From NCBI RefSeq assembly GCF_040712315.1, contig NC_134018.1, positions 39,681,335 through 39,745,334 of the forward strand: a DNA stretch of 64,000 nt, read 5' to 3'. The notes beneath the pieces were generated by a model. That model had not been told where the DNA came from, did no database searches, and saw nothing but the letters and a program-made list of their open reading frames with translations. This document shows positions 24,324 to 34,271 of this stretch, piece by piece (the first letter of the stretch is position 1; every line of letters starts with the position of its first letter). Source of the DNA: Castanea sativa (taxonomy: Eukaryota > Streptophyta > Magnoliopsida > Fagales > Fagaceae). Made by a program: the position numbers and the translations under genes.

Positions 24324-26586
24324 TCACCCTCTAGGGGTATTCGTCAGGGTGACCCCCTTTCGCCGTATATCTTCATTCTCTGCCTGGAGATGCTTGTAGA
24401 GCTTATTAGAACCGAGATATCCATGAGAAAATGGACTAGCGTGAAGACTCCTAGGGATGGCCCGACCTTTACGCACCTCTTCTTTGCCGACGACCTCATC
24501 CTCTTTGCGAAAGCAACAAAGAAGAATTGTCTTTCCATCAAAAAGGTCCTCAGTGACTTCTACTCCTCCTCTGGCCAGAAGGTGAACCCCAGCAAATCAA
24601 AAAAAAAAATTTCTCGCCTTACACCTGAGCTGAAAACGTTGCCCTTGTTGAAAATGAGCTAGGCATGAGAAGAACTACTGTGTTTGGAAAATACCTAGGG
24701 GTCCCCATCATCTCCGATGGCAGGGACAAGAGAGCTTTTAACTTCATCGTGGAAAAAATTAGAGCTAAGCTATCTTGCTGGAAAGCAACGTCTCTCTTCA
24801 TGGCTGGCCGCCTCACCCTCATAAACTCTGTCACAACGGCCATGCCCACTCACCTCATGCAATGCACCCTCCTCCCTCCTAAAGTCTGCACCGAGTTGGA
24901 CCGTATTAATCACAACTTCCTATGGGGTGACTCATCCTCTAATAAAAAGCTTCACGCCATTGGCTGGGATGTGGTCACAAAACCAAAGAGCCTCGGAGGT
25001 TTAGGTTTAAAGAAAAGCTTAGCTCGTAACAAAGCCCTGCTAGCCAAGAGAATGTGGGCTATCCGTGCCAGACCAAAGGACATTTGGGGGGAAACTTTTG
25101 GGAAGAAATACCCCCGCACCTTGGCTCACACCAAAAGGAAATCCAACACCTGGGCAAGCCTCTTAAAAGCTGCGGATATTTGCGATAAGGGTACCCAATG
25201 GCTCATTCGCAATGGAGCTAGCATTTCCTTTTGGAATGATGACTGGACTGGACACGGACCACTCCGCAACTCCATTCACGGTCCTCTTCATGCTACTGAT
25301 ACCACCCTCAAAGTCAATGATGCATGGGACGAACAAGGAAATTGGAACCTAGACTCTCTATCCTTTGTGCTTCCCACGCATATAAAAAACATAATCCACG
25401 CCACCCCGAAGCCTTTCTTCTCCGCTGCGGACGACCTCCCCACATGGAGTAGCTCCCCTAATGGCCAGTTCAACCCTAGCTCAGCTTACTCGATTGCAGC
25501 GAAACTCCCCCCAACCTCGAACTCGCCATCCTGGGCCTGGCTTTGGAAAACCCACACCATCCTTAGAGTTTGGACCTTCCTTTGGCAAGCTTGTCACGAT
25601 CGCCTTCCCACCAAGCACAACCTCCACAACAGGCACATCCTCAACGACGACACCTGCCCCCTCTGCCTCTCACATCCTGAAACAGCCCTTCACATCCTCA
25701 GAGATTGCCCTCGTACCACGCTTATTTGGAACGCCCTTACCCACCGCAACCCCCCTCCCTTTTTCTCTTACCCAAATCTCCCTGATTGGGTCAAACACAT
25801 GTCCACCTCCACGTCGCATACTCCCAGTCTCCCCGACATCCCCTAGAAAGTCTCCTTTCCCCTCGCCGTTTGGTCCATCTGGTCTGCTCGTAACAAGCTT
25901 GTGATGGAAAACCACCCCTTCGAGGCCCATAGGATCTTTGAAAGAATTAAATCCTTAGCGCAAGAGCTCTTCCACTTCCTGCCCCCTAAGAATGCCCTCA
26001 TGCAGAAAAACCTAACCCATATAGGCTGGAAACCTCCACCCCCAGGCTTCTACAAATTAAATACTGATGGCTCTGCTCGGGGAAATCCTGGTAGGGCTTC
26101 GGCGGGGGGTCTATTAAGAGATCACAACGGCAGTTAAATAGGTAGCTTTAGTAGGGATATTGGATACACTCATTCGATGGCTGCGGAACTTTGGGGCCTA
26201 AGAGATGGGCTTATGCTTGCTAGGACTCTTAACATCAACAAAATCATGATTAAAGTTGATGCCTAGAATGTTCTAAATATGGTCAAACCTTTCTCTACCC
26301 CTGCAGACCACACTCACCCTTACATTAATCTTATTAATGATCGCAGGTCCATCCTCCAGTCTTTTGAAGTAGCGCACATCGACCACACACATCGCGAAGG
26401 GAATCACTGCGCGGACATTTTGGCCAAGGAAGGATTAAATAATTCAAATGCTCTTGTTTTGCATTCTTGTCCCCCTTCTTGTATTTTGTACCAGTTTTTA
26501 GCTGATGCTTGGGGTGTTGTCTACCCTAGACTTTGTAATTCTTAGTTTTATTTAATGCATCCACTTTACCCAAAAAAAAAAAAAAA
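24324..26586 (+). mobile_element. 5'-truncated, inactivated LINE (non-LTR retrotransposon)
   Basis: Begins inside the reverse transcriptase at the conserved SPSRGIRQGDPLSPYIF block, followed by the catalytic-region FADD motif (plant L1-type). A frameshift occurs in an A-run near 24598-24610, after which GKYLGVPI and the rest of the RT continue in another frame. Then come a zinc-binding RVT domain (CPLCLSHPETALHILRDCP, ~25650-25720) and an RNase H (LNTDGSARGNPG, ~26060) broken by in-frame stops at 25844, 26135 and 26264. The frame ends at 26545 and a poly-A tail lies at 26572-26586. It lacks the endonuclease and ORF1, so it is a dead copy. No target duplication could be read with confidence. 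Confidence 0.9.
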
Positions 26587-26653
26587 CTAGAAACTTTGTC
26601 CCATGGAAGTTGTTAAACGCTTGCTAGGAGCAAATTAAATCTCATTTATAACC

Positions 26654-26813
26654 TTTTTTTTTAAAGAGAGTTTTAACCTATAGCGTCCGCTTTTGATGAT
26701 AGCTTTTCATCATCAGATCAAGACACCAATCAGTTTTTTGTGTAGGCAAAGATTGAGCCCTAAATCTCTTATACAACCATCAGAGACTTTACCAGTTGAG
26801 CTAACTGGAACCT
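26654..26813 (-). mobile_element. tRNA-derived SINE
   Basis: On the minus strand there is an internal RNA polymerase III promoter: an A-box-like TTAGCTCAACTGG (26792-26804) and a B-box-like GGGCTCAATC (26751-26760), about 30 bp apart as in tRNA genes. After a non-tRNA body of ~90 bp the element ends in a short A-run (complement of the T-run at 26654-26662). It does not fold as a complete tRNA. Inserted just beyond the LINE tail. Confidence 0.7.
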
Positions 26814-26816
26814 ACA

Positions 26817-27830
26817 GTCTCATCTATAGCTTGATAATAAAACAAGAGAAGAAATCTAAAGGGATGCTTTTGGATATACTTTTACAAATGTTTTACCTTG
26901 AGCCTTGTGGTTGACTGACTTTGCTTTATTTCTTAATTTGGAAGTTACTTGGGTGGAAGTAACAGTTAGGTTTAGCCACAAAGGATTGCATTTAAGGCAT
27001 TTCAAAGATTAATGTTATTAGCCTTAGAAAAAGAGGAAAGTGGTTGGGGGTATCCCAAGTTGACACCTTGACCACGAGCATGGCTGACAAGTCAGCCAAT
27101 TATTAGGAAGATCAACCCCCTTTTGCCACCATAGAGTACTGGTGCTTATATAATAAAAAAGAATGACCCATTTTAGTCCATTAAGTGTAAAATTCATTTA
27201 CGTAAGAACATGTATGTAAAAACATATGGTTGTTATAGTATAATAACTATGTTAATTTACGCTCTATATTTAGTTTTTTATTCTTTTTTATGTATTCTGG
27301 GGATAAAAGAAGAAAATAGATACTAGTTTTTGTGTGCAGAAAGAAAAATAATAATATCAAGAAAATTTAATATTTTAATAAAATGTGATGTAAAAATAAA
27401 TAATTTGATATAGGTTATTTGAAAAAGTATGTAAAAAAAAAAAAAAAAAAAAATCCTTATACTAAAATAGACAGGAACTTTCGCTTAGAGCTAATCCTCT
27501 TATCCCCCTTAAGGTAAAGTAAAAGTTGAATTGTCCATGAGTATGGGGCATGGGAGTTTAAATTGCATTTCATATGATTTCAGCAGGCCTTATGGCCCTG
27601 TTTATAGATGGCCATATAACTTTCGGCATGTGCCATCTATGGCTGCATAGTGTCTCTGGGCCCTCAAGTCTTCTGTATAAGTTAAATGAGACATGCAGGT
27701 CTTGCGCATGTTTGCCTACTTGGGCTTCAAGTACTGATATATGACATGTCAGAAGAAACACCTTTTCTCCCTAAAGCGAAAAGAAGATAGCTGGTCTCGT
27801 TTTGTTCATTTGTTGACTTGGATCTCATGG
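26817..27830. other. Intergenic DNA, no gene seen
   Basis: AT-rich with a poly-A run near 27432-27452. Nothing recognised. Confidence 0.5.
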
Positions 27831-28345
27831 TTTGACGTATAGTGTAGTCGGCAGAAAAATAGTCCTCAACACTTAAGGATGTTTGGTAGAATAGGTTGAG
27901 ATAGAATTTTTGTAATTTTTTTTTGTAATTTTTTGAAATATATGTGAGTAAAAAAGTGTGTAATGTTGTTTAAAATGTTGTTTAGAATAGGTTGAGATAG
28001 AATGTTGTTTGACGTATAGTGTAGTCGGCAGAAAAATAGTCCTCAACACTTAGGATGTTTGGTAGAATAGGTTGAGATAGAATTTTTGTAATTTTTTTTG
28101 TAATTTTTTGAAATATATGTGAGTAAAAAAGTGTGTAATATTGTTTAAAATGTTGTTTAGAATAGGTTGAGATAGAATGTTGTTTGACGTATAGTGTAGT
28201 CGGCAGAAAAATAGTCCTCAACACTTAGGATGTTTGGTAGGGATGTTTGGTAGAATAGGTTGAGATAGAATTTTTGTAATTTTTTTTGTAATTTTTTGAA
28301 ATACGTGTGAGTAAAAAAGTGTGTAATGTTGTTTAAAATGTAAAA
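27831..28345 (+). repeat. Tandem array of three ~176 bp units
   Basis: Units start TTTGACGTATAGTGTAGTCG at 27831, 28008 and 28183 (spacing 177 and 175). Each contains GGTTGAGATAGAATTTTTG and a T-rich tract. The third carries an extra short duplication of GGATGTTTGGTAG. The copies are nearly identical, so the expansion is recent. Confidence 0.92.
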
Positions 28346-29311
28346 ATGTGAGTTTGAGATGGGAAAATAAATAGACCCTTATATATCAAATTTTAAGGGC
28401 TCGTTTAGTAAGAAACTTCTAGTTACGTTGTTTGTATTTTAAATTTTTTAAAATACGTATGCATGGAAAAATGTGTAAAAATAAGTATAATATTATTTAA
28501 ACACTAAAAAATGTTGTTTAAACAACCATAACAAACCGAATCTAAATATTTGAAAATATATATATATATATATATATATTGATTTTCACGTAATTATATC
28601 TTTTTAATTTATTTTCCACTGACCGTTAAGCAACTTATATATTACTGTTTAGTGATTTATTTTGATAAATTTTAGTAGAGTATTTACCATAATCAGGGCT
28701 TGGTTTTACTTTGAATTTTTTGAAGGAACTCTCCTTAATTATCTGTGGAAAATTGTTAGTATTCCGACTTGTGGAATTTTGACTAATCTTGCACTTGTTT
28801 GTGAAAGTGATCAGGTATCTATATAAACCTAACTTCTTTCTTTAATGTTGTACACCTAAAAGGATTGGTAATTTAGCCAATTTATTCAATTGTGCACCAT
28901 CTAAATTTCTTGACAGTTGCTAGTTACATGTATAGCTCATTTGCTTAGTGAGCAACTATAAATTGAAATTTTTTTCATGCACATGCCAAATCATACCATC
29001 AAGTACCTGCTTTAGTTTAGTGTATGTCTTAAATTCAATATTAAGAAAAAAAATTAGATAAAGAACACTAGAAATCAGAACAATTGAAATCCATTTAACA
29101 TGTAATCAAATCCTATAACATGACAAAGGTTCAAAATACTTTCAACTTTTATTTTCACCCCGACAATTGTCACTTTAACCTTAACTTAAACAATGAGCCA
29201 ACGATTGTTTCGTATAGCTAAACCCAAAGAGGCCCATATAGATAAGGAGTGACTTAACAAAATAGCAAATTAACCATGCATATAATGCCAAACCAACAAG
29301 CCCATGCAAAA
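28346..29311. other. Intergenic DNA with a possible small MITE
   Basis: At 28397-28550 GGGCTCGTTTAGTAA and the complement of AACAAACCGAATCTA face each other and may be terminal repeats of a MITE (weak). A (TA)n lies near 28557-28580. No gene seen up to the DUF538 stop. Confidence 0.4.
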
Positions 29312-29704
29312 TTACTGGCCAGCAGCAAAGGCCTCAACAGGGAAATTCTTTGTGATTCCAGCAAGACTCTTGAAGTTAATCTTCCCAGTTGGTGGATCAT
29401 CAGCTGTAATCTCACTCACTGGAGGCCAGAGCATGAACTCCTTAGCCTTCACTCCTTTGAGCTTCTTGATCCTCTTCTTCTCAACGTAGCGAGTGATCTC
29501 AGTGTCATAGCTCACTAGCTTGCTAATCTTCTTGAACTCATGCTCAATCCACATGTAGCCAGTGTTTTTCACATACCCGACTTCGATCACGTCGGCTAGA
29601 GGGAGAAGTCCCAAAGTGAGTTCAAATTCTTGGAGAAGAGAGGTTGCCAATCTCAGTCCCTCTTTGTGGCCTTTCTTGACAATGCCTCCTTCCTTTTCTG
29701 CCAT
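29312..29704 (-). CDS. DUF538 family protein
   Basis: Single exon, 130 residues, with features of the plant DUF538 (PF04398) family: GHKEGLRLATSLLQEF, GLLPLADVIEVGYVKNTGYM and YVEKKRIKKLKGVKAKEF, ending in a hydrophobic C-terminal segment (FPVEAFAAGQ). I start at ATG 29704 (MAEKEGG), the usual family start. The frame continues to an ATG at 29761, but that one is only ~22 bp from the TATA box and would fall at or before the transcription start. The biochemical role is not settled; members respond to stress and are proposed to bind lipids or chlorophyll. No neighbour suggests a shared function. Confidence 0.88.
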   Translation of the reverse strand: MAEKEGGIVKKGHKEGLRLATSLLQEFELTLGLLPLADVIEVGYVKNTGYMWIEHEFKKISKLVSYDTEITRYVEKKRIKKLKGVKAKEFMLWPPVSEITADDPPTGKINFKSLAGITKNFPVEAFAAGQ

Positions 29705-29782
29705 TGTTGAAATCTTTGGTAGCTTTTTAAGTCTTGTAACTTTGCTCGAATGTTGTTGCAAGAGGAAAATGATGCGACTGGC

Positions 29783-29792
29783 TTTTTATATA
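29783..29792 (-). promoter_or_regulatory. TATA box of the DUF538 gene
   Basis: TATATAAAAA on the minus strand, about 80 bp upstream of the chosen start codon. A transcription start ~30 bp below it would give a ~50 nt leader. Confidence 0.6.
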
Positions 29793-30269
29793 CTTCGTGG
29801 ATGAGAGAGGTCAAATATATGGGACGAACTTAGTGGTGGAAACCAATGTTAATTTCATTGTTATAGTCGTCGGGCGGCTTGATCCACCAATTTTGTTCTC
29901 CTTGTCAACAAGCTTCTATTCACATTTTTGTGCCGGTTACAAGGGCAAGTTACAAGAACGTTACTATTTTTCCTAATAACTGACCTTCCATCTTGTCTAT
30001 CTCCAATTAATTTTTTTTAGAAAAAGCTAAAAGGAACTTATTAGAAAAATACAAATAACCCGAAAGTTTTCAACTTAAAATCTGCCAACAATAGCCTAGT
30101 AATATATTTGACATTTATTAAAGTCAAAGAAAAGAAGAGAAAAAGAAAATTGAGAGAACAATTAAAAAAAAAAAAAAAATGAAGAATGAGAAATAAAAAG
30201 AGCCATAAGGCTTCTTCAAGTGCAAGATCGAGGCCAGAGGGATTGAATCTTATGTTGGAAGGTAATTTC
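29793..30269. other. Upstream region of the DUF538 gene
   Basis: No gene seen. A-rich stretch near 30165-30180 before element 2. Confidence 0.5.
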
Positions 30270-30274
30270 GTAAC
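30270..30274 (+). repeat. Target-site duplication GTAAC, left copy
   Basis: GTAAC directly precedes element 2 and recurs at 40010-40014. Confidence 0.9.
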
Positions 30275-30772
30275 TGTTGAAGCAGAATATCGTCAGTTGA
30301 GGAAGGTTCGTCCAGATGAATACCAGCCGGTGTGAGTCCGTCCAGACGATCACTGTGTCACTCCTGCAATAAGACAAGTTCCTTTACTCGGCCACCGGTG
30401 TGGTGCCTGCCACAACACCTCCGATGCCAAAGTTAGCCCAAAAAGAAAATAGAGTTTCTCTAAGGAATTAATTTGTTCTTTATGCAATTGTGTCCCCTAT
30501 GTGGATGGTGCTTCTCCTTTATATACCTTTTTTTGGTGTCTAGCCGTTGCTGCATTAATTCCTGACTTAATTGTGCTCCTGGCCGAGTAATGGTTCTTTA
30601 ATATGTTTCCAACGGTCTGCCAAGCTGGTGTCGTAACCGCTCGAGGTATTACTGCTGGCATTGAACCATTTTGGTGCCTTCGTTAGTGTCGTGGGAATAT
30701 TTCTCTCGGCATGGAGTATAGGTCGTCTGTAGCATTATACCCGTCTGTGAGCCATTCTCGTCATTCCCATCA
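30275..30772 (-). repeat. 3' LTR of element 2
   Basis: 498 bp, begins TGTTGAAG and ends CCCATCA. Differences from the right copy include TGTTG versus TGTTA at the edge, GCCGTTG versus GCCATTG, TTAATATG versus TTAAGATG and CGTTAGTG versus CGTCAGTG. Confidence 0.95.
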
Positions 30773-31309
30773 GATGCCCCCGGATCATGTGGTCGTCGTG
30801 ACACGTCATGTCGTCCATAGGATGCGAATCGTTCGGATGCGTCGTCCACAGAATGCGAATCGCTTGAACTACAGATGACTTTTGGGGTTTCGTGCTGTAA
30901 TAAAGGCGTAGTGGCGGCGCCATTCTGATTGTTGCCACGTGGCGCTTGCTGGTGGGTGCAGTTACTGTTTCTTTTGTGCGACCCTTGGGTTTCCCGCTAA
31001 TTTGCGGTTTTTTTCTAAGCTTTGTTTAAAAACTCCCACTTTTCCTTTTTTTGTTTCTCATCTTCTAAAATTTCCTGTTTGTGCTCCTTCCTATTCCTTC
31101 GATTTTCTCTGTGAGTTAGTGCGCATTCTCCATTCCTCCAAAGCTGGTGCAAGGCAGGGTTCTCTAGCTTCTCTATCCAAGGTGCGTTCTTTCCTTCTCG
31201 ATTTTTTCTTTCTTTTTCCTGCTTCTCCCTTTCTTTTTGATAATGAGATTCTGATGCCCCCTTTTTCCTTCTTTTCCTTTTTTTTTTTTTTAGCTTCTTT
31301 GGTCTTTCT

Positions 31310-33520
31310 ATGATAGATAGTTCTGAGGTTTGGGTTATTTGTCCTTCGGTTTCTTTCCTATTCGCACGCTTAGGAGGGTTTGTAGGGGTTTCCCCAAAAT
31401 TTGAGGGTTTTATCTCAGAGGGTAACGGTTTGGGAGTAGTGGTGGCCGATTTGTTGCCATTGCTTCGTCTATCCATCAATTGGTTGGGGAATTTGTTAAG
31501 GGAGTGGGAAAGGATGTCTGAGGTGAGGACGAGTGAACTCGAGACCGGGCTGTCATCCAGTGACGACCCAGTGGGGGGAGATACCGCCGTCTCTTCCTTC
31601 CGGGAGGTCAGGGCTTTCCACGCCCTTAGAGAGGTATGTGGGCTGGATTCTGAGACTTTAGGTAGATTTAGGGAAAGATTTCAGTTCTCGGAGCGGGTTA
31701 GGGTTCGTTTGCCGACCAAGGAGGATCGGGCTTGTCATTCTTTCCTTGGGGAGGTCTGTTTTTATGAGTCTTCCTTTATCTGCGGGTTGAGGCTCCCGGT
31801 CCATCCCTTTTTTATGGAGTTGTTAGATCGTTACGGCATTGCTCCGGGGCAACTCATGCCTAACTCCTGGAGAATATTGGTCAGCTGTATGGGAATATGG
31901 CTGGCCGCTACGGACGGTGGAGAGCTTAGGGTGGACGAGCTCACCTATTTGTACCGTCTAAAGGAATCCAAAGAGTTCGGGTATTATGAGTTAGTCCCAT
32001 GGGAAAAGAGGACTCGGATCGTCCGAAATCTACCCTCGTCTTTCAGGTACTGGAAATCCCGGTTCTTCTTTGTGTCGGGGGACGATTTTGAAACCCCCTC
32101 TGGAGGGGTTTGGGGTGAACTCCCGAGGCTATCTTGTCAATGGAGGACCCCAAACTTAGGTGCGTCATTACTTATCCCCGTCACCCGAGTTTCGTTGAAC
32201 TTGACTTTCTCCCCCTTTTTTTTTTTTTTTAACTTCTCTGTTCATTGTTTTGCGCAGTAAAAAGGTGCCCTAAGCTCAAAAGCAGATATAAGGAACGTGT
32301 GGAGAAGGCGATTGAGTACGCGCGGACAATTGTGGATTGGGACGACCTTGTAGATCCGCGCACTCTCGCGTTCTATTGTCTCTTCCCTGAACCTTCTGCT
32401 TTCGTCTTGCGTAACCTCAGGATTGAAGGCAAAAAAAGTAATTTTCGCCTCGTGTATTTGTTTCTCATGTATGTTCTTTTCACATGTTTTTTTTTTTATA
32501 TGTTCCTTTCTTGCAGAGATGACGACCAAATTTAACAAAGGCATGTATGACAAGATGAGGGCAAAAAAGGACGAACCTTTATCCCACCTTGGGAAGAAGG
32601 TGGTACGTATTACCGGGAAGGGCCCTCCGGTTACTCCTGCAGCTTCTGTCACGCATCTCGCCTCCGGGACTGACACGACGAGGTCAGCCTCTCCTGCTGC
32701 CTTTATCGAGGAGATCCCCACTCCTGCTTCTAAGAAGCAGCGAACTTCAGACAAGGGGAAGGAGAAAGTTGACTCCCGTTCGTCATCAATCTGGGACGAC
32801 GAGAAACTTGCTGTGGACAGAGCTCGTGAGGTGGTGACGGCGGAGGACTTGAGGGTCTTCTCAGACTCATCAGCAAAGGACCTTGTGGGTCGTCATTTGC
32901 ACAAGCTGGTCCAGGTAATGCCCTTGTGTCATTTTTGCTTTATATGCCCGTTCACTTCTTCCTTCTCCTCCTCCTTTTTTTTTTTTTTTAATCTGACCTC
33001 CCTATGTGTTCTACAGGTGTTGGGGGAGAGTATTCATCTTTCCTCTGAGTACTTAGCTTAAGAGGCCAAGGTCGAGTCTGCTTTATTGCAGATATCGGTC
33101 TTGGAGATGGACAACTCAAAGCTGAAGAAGGAGCTTATAACCGTCATGGGTGAAGCTAATGCTGCCAAGGAGGAGGCCAGGAAGGTTCAGGACGATCTCA
33201 GGACCGAGCGGCAGTTGGTTCTAGAAAAGGACGAACAACTTGCTTCTGCTCGGGAGAGGCTGAAAGGGGTTGCTGCAAGGGCCATAGAGGGATTCCAGCA
33301 AACTGAAGAGTACAACTCTGTCCTCTTCAGCTGGTACTTCAAGGGATTCGAGTTGCTGCGGAGATACCTAATCAAACACCCCTCTGGAGTAGACTTGGAG
33401 ATGCTAGACATGGAGGAGGTAGATAAGGAGATGTCTGCTGACGAGGCTGTGCAGCAATCTGCTCCTGATGCTAGTACCCCAGCTGAAGTCCCTCCTGCTG
33501 ATGAAAGAGAGGACGAATGA
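31310..33520 (+). pseudogene. Opposite-strand spliced gene of element 2, interrupted by a stop
   Basis: Homologue of the gene at 13474-15684. Inferred exons 31310-32159, 32258-32437, 32517-32914, 33017-33520, plus a 5'-UTR intron 31182-31293. Exon 2 is 180 nt in both elements, and intron phases match. The transposon domain is intact (GEVCFYESSFICGLRLPVHP, GIAPGQLMPNSWRI). In exon 4 the reading meets TAA at 33059-33061 where element 1 has CAG, cutting the protein before the coiled coil; the frame then stays open to 33520. The product would keep the conserved domain but lose the coiled coil and acidic tail. A truncated functional form cannot be excluded. Confidence 0.75.
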
Positions 33521-33710
33521 AAGCTTTTTATAATTTCTGCTTTTTTTTTTTGTTTTTTTTTTTGGTGTGCCCTTTGTATTTTGGGCTTTAATTTGAGAAC
33601 AATTTTACTCATATTTTGAGAATATTATTTTTGCTTTAAAGAAATTGCTCACTGCTCTTGGTTTTGTAGCTACTTGTTTTGTTTTGCTTAGAATATACAT
33701 CTCTCTATCT

Positions 33711-34200
33711 CGTCAGTAATGCACACCTGTCATTACTTAGATTTTTAGGAGACACTTTGTGTCTCGTCGGTAATGTGCATCCGTCGGTGCAAGATCCCAT
33801 TACTTAGATATTTTTTGGAGACATTCTTTGTGCCTCGTCAATAATATACATCCGTCGATGCGGAATTTTATTACTTAGATATGTTTTGGAGACATTCTTT
33901 GTGCCTCGTCAGTAATATACATCCGTCGGTGCGGAATTTTATTACTTAGATATTTTTCGGAGACATTCTTTGTGCCTCGTCAGTAATATACATCCGTCGA
34001 TGCGGAATTTTATTACTTAGATATTTTTTGGAGACATTCTTTGTGCCTCGTCAGTAATATACATCCGTCGATGCGGAATTTTATTACTTAGATATTTTTC
34101 GGAGACATTCTTTGTGCCTCGTCAGTGATATACATCCGTCGATGCGGAATTTTATTACTTAGATATTTTTCGGAGACATTCTTTGTGCCTCGTCAATAAT
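33711..34200 (+). repeat. 71 bp tandem array in element 2
   Basis: Units beginning CGTCAGTAATATACATCCG (variants) at 33711, 33765, 33836, 33907, 33978, 34049, 34120 and 34191 (partial); spacing 71 bp except the first (54). Homologous in position and sequence to the 67 bp array of element 1, but with its own unit type (ending TTCGGAGACATTCTTTGTGC). Confidence 0.95.
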
Positions 34201-34271
34201 GTGGACTGGTCTGTTTGCACGACTGTCGGCAATGCTTTTATTAATTTCAGAAACATGAATACATTTGCTTG

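Noticed and set aside
26750..26805. Possible tRNA gene
   Set aside because: The A- and B-box-like motifs fit, but no cloverleaf arms or acceptor stem could be drawn and the body continues into SINE-like sequence.
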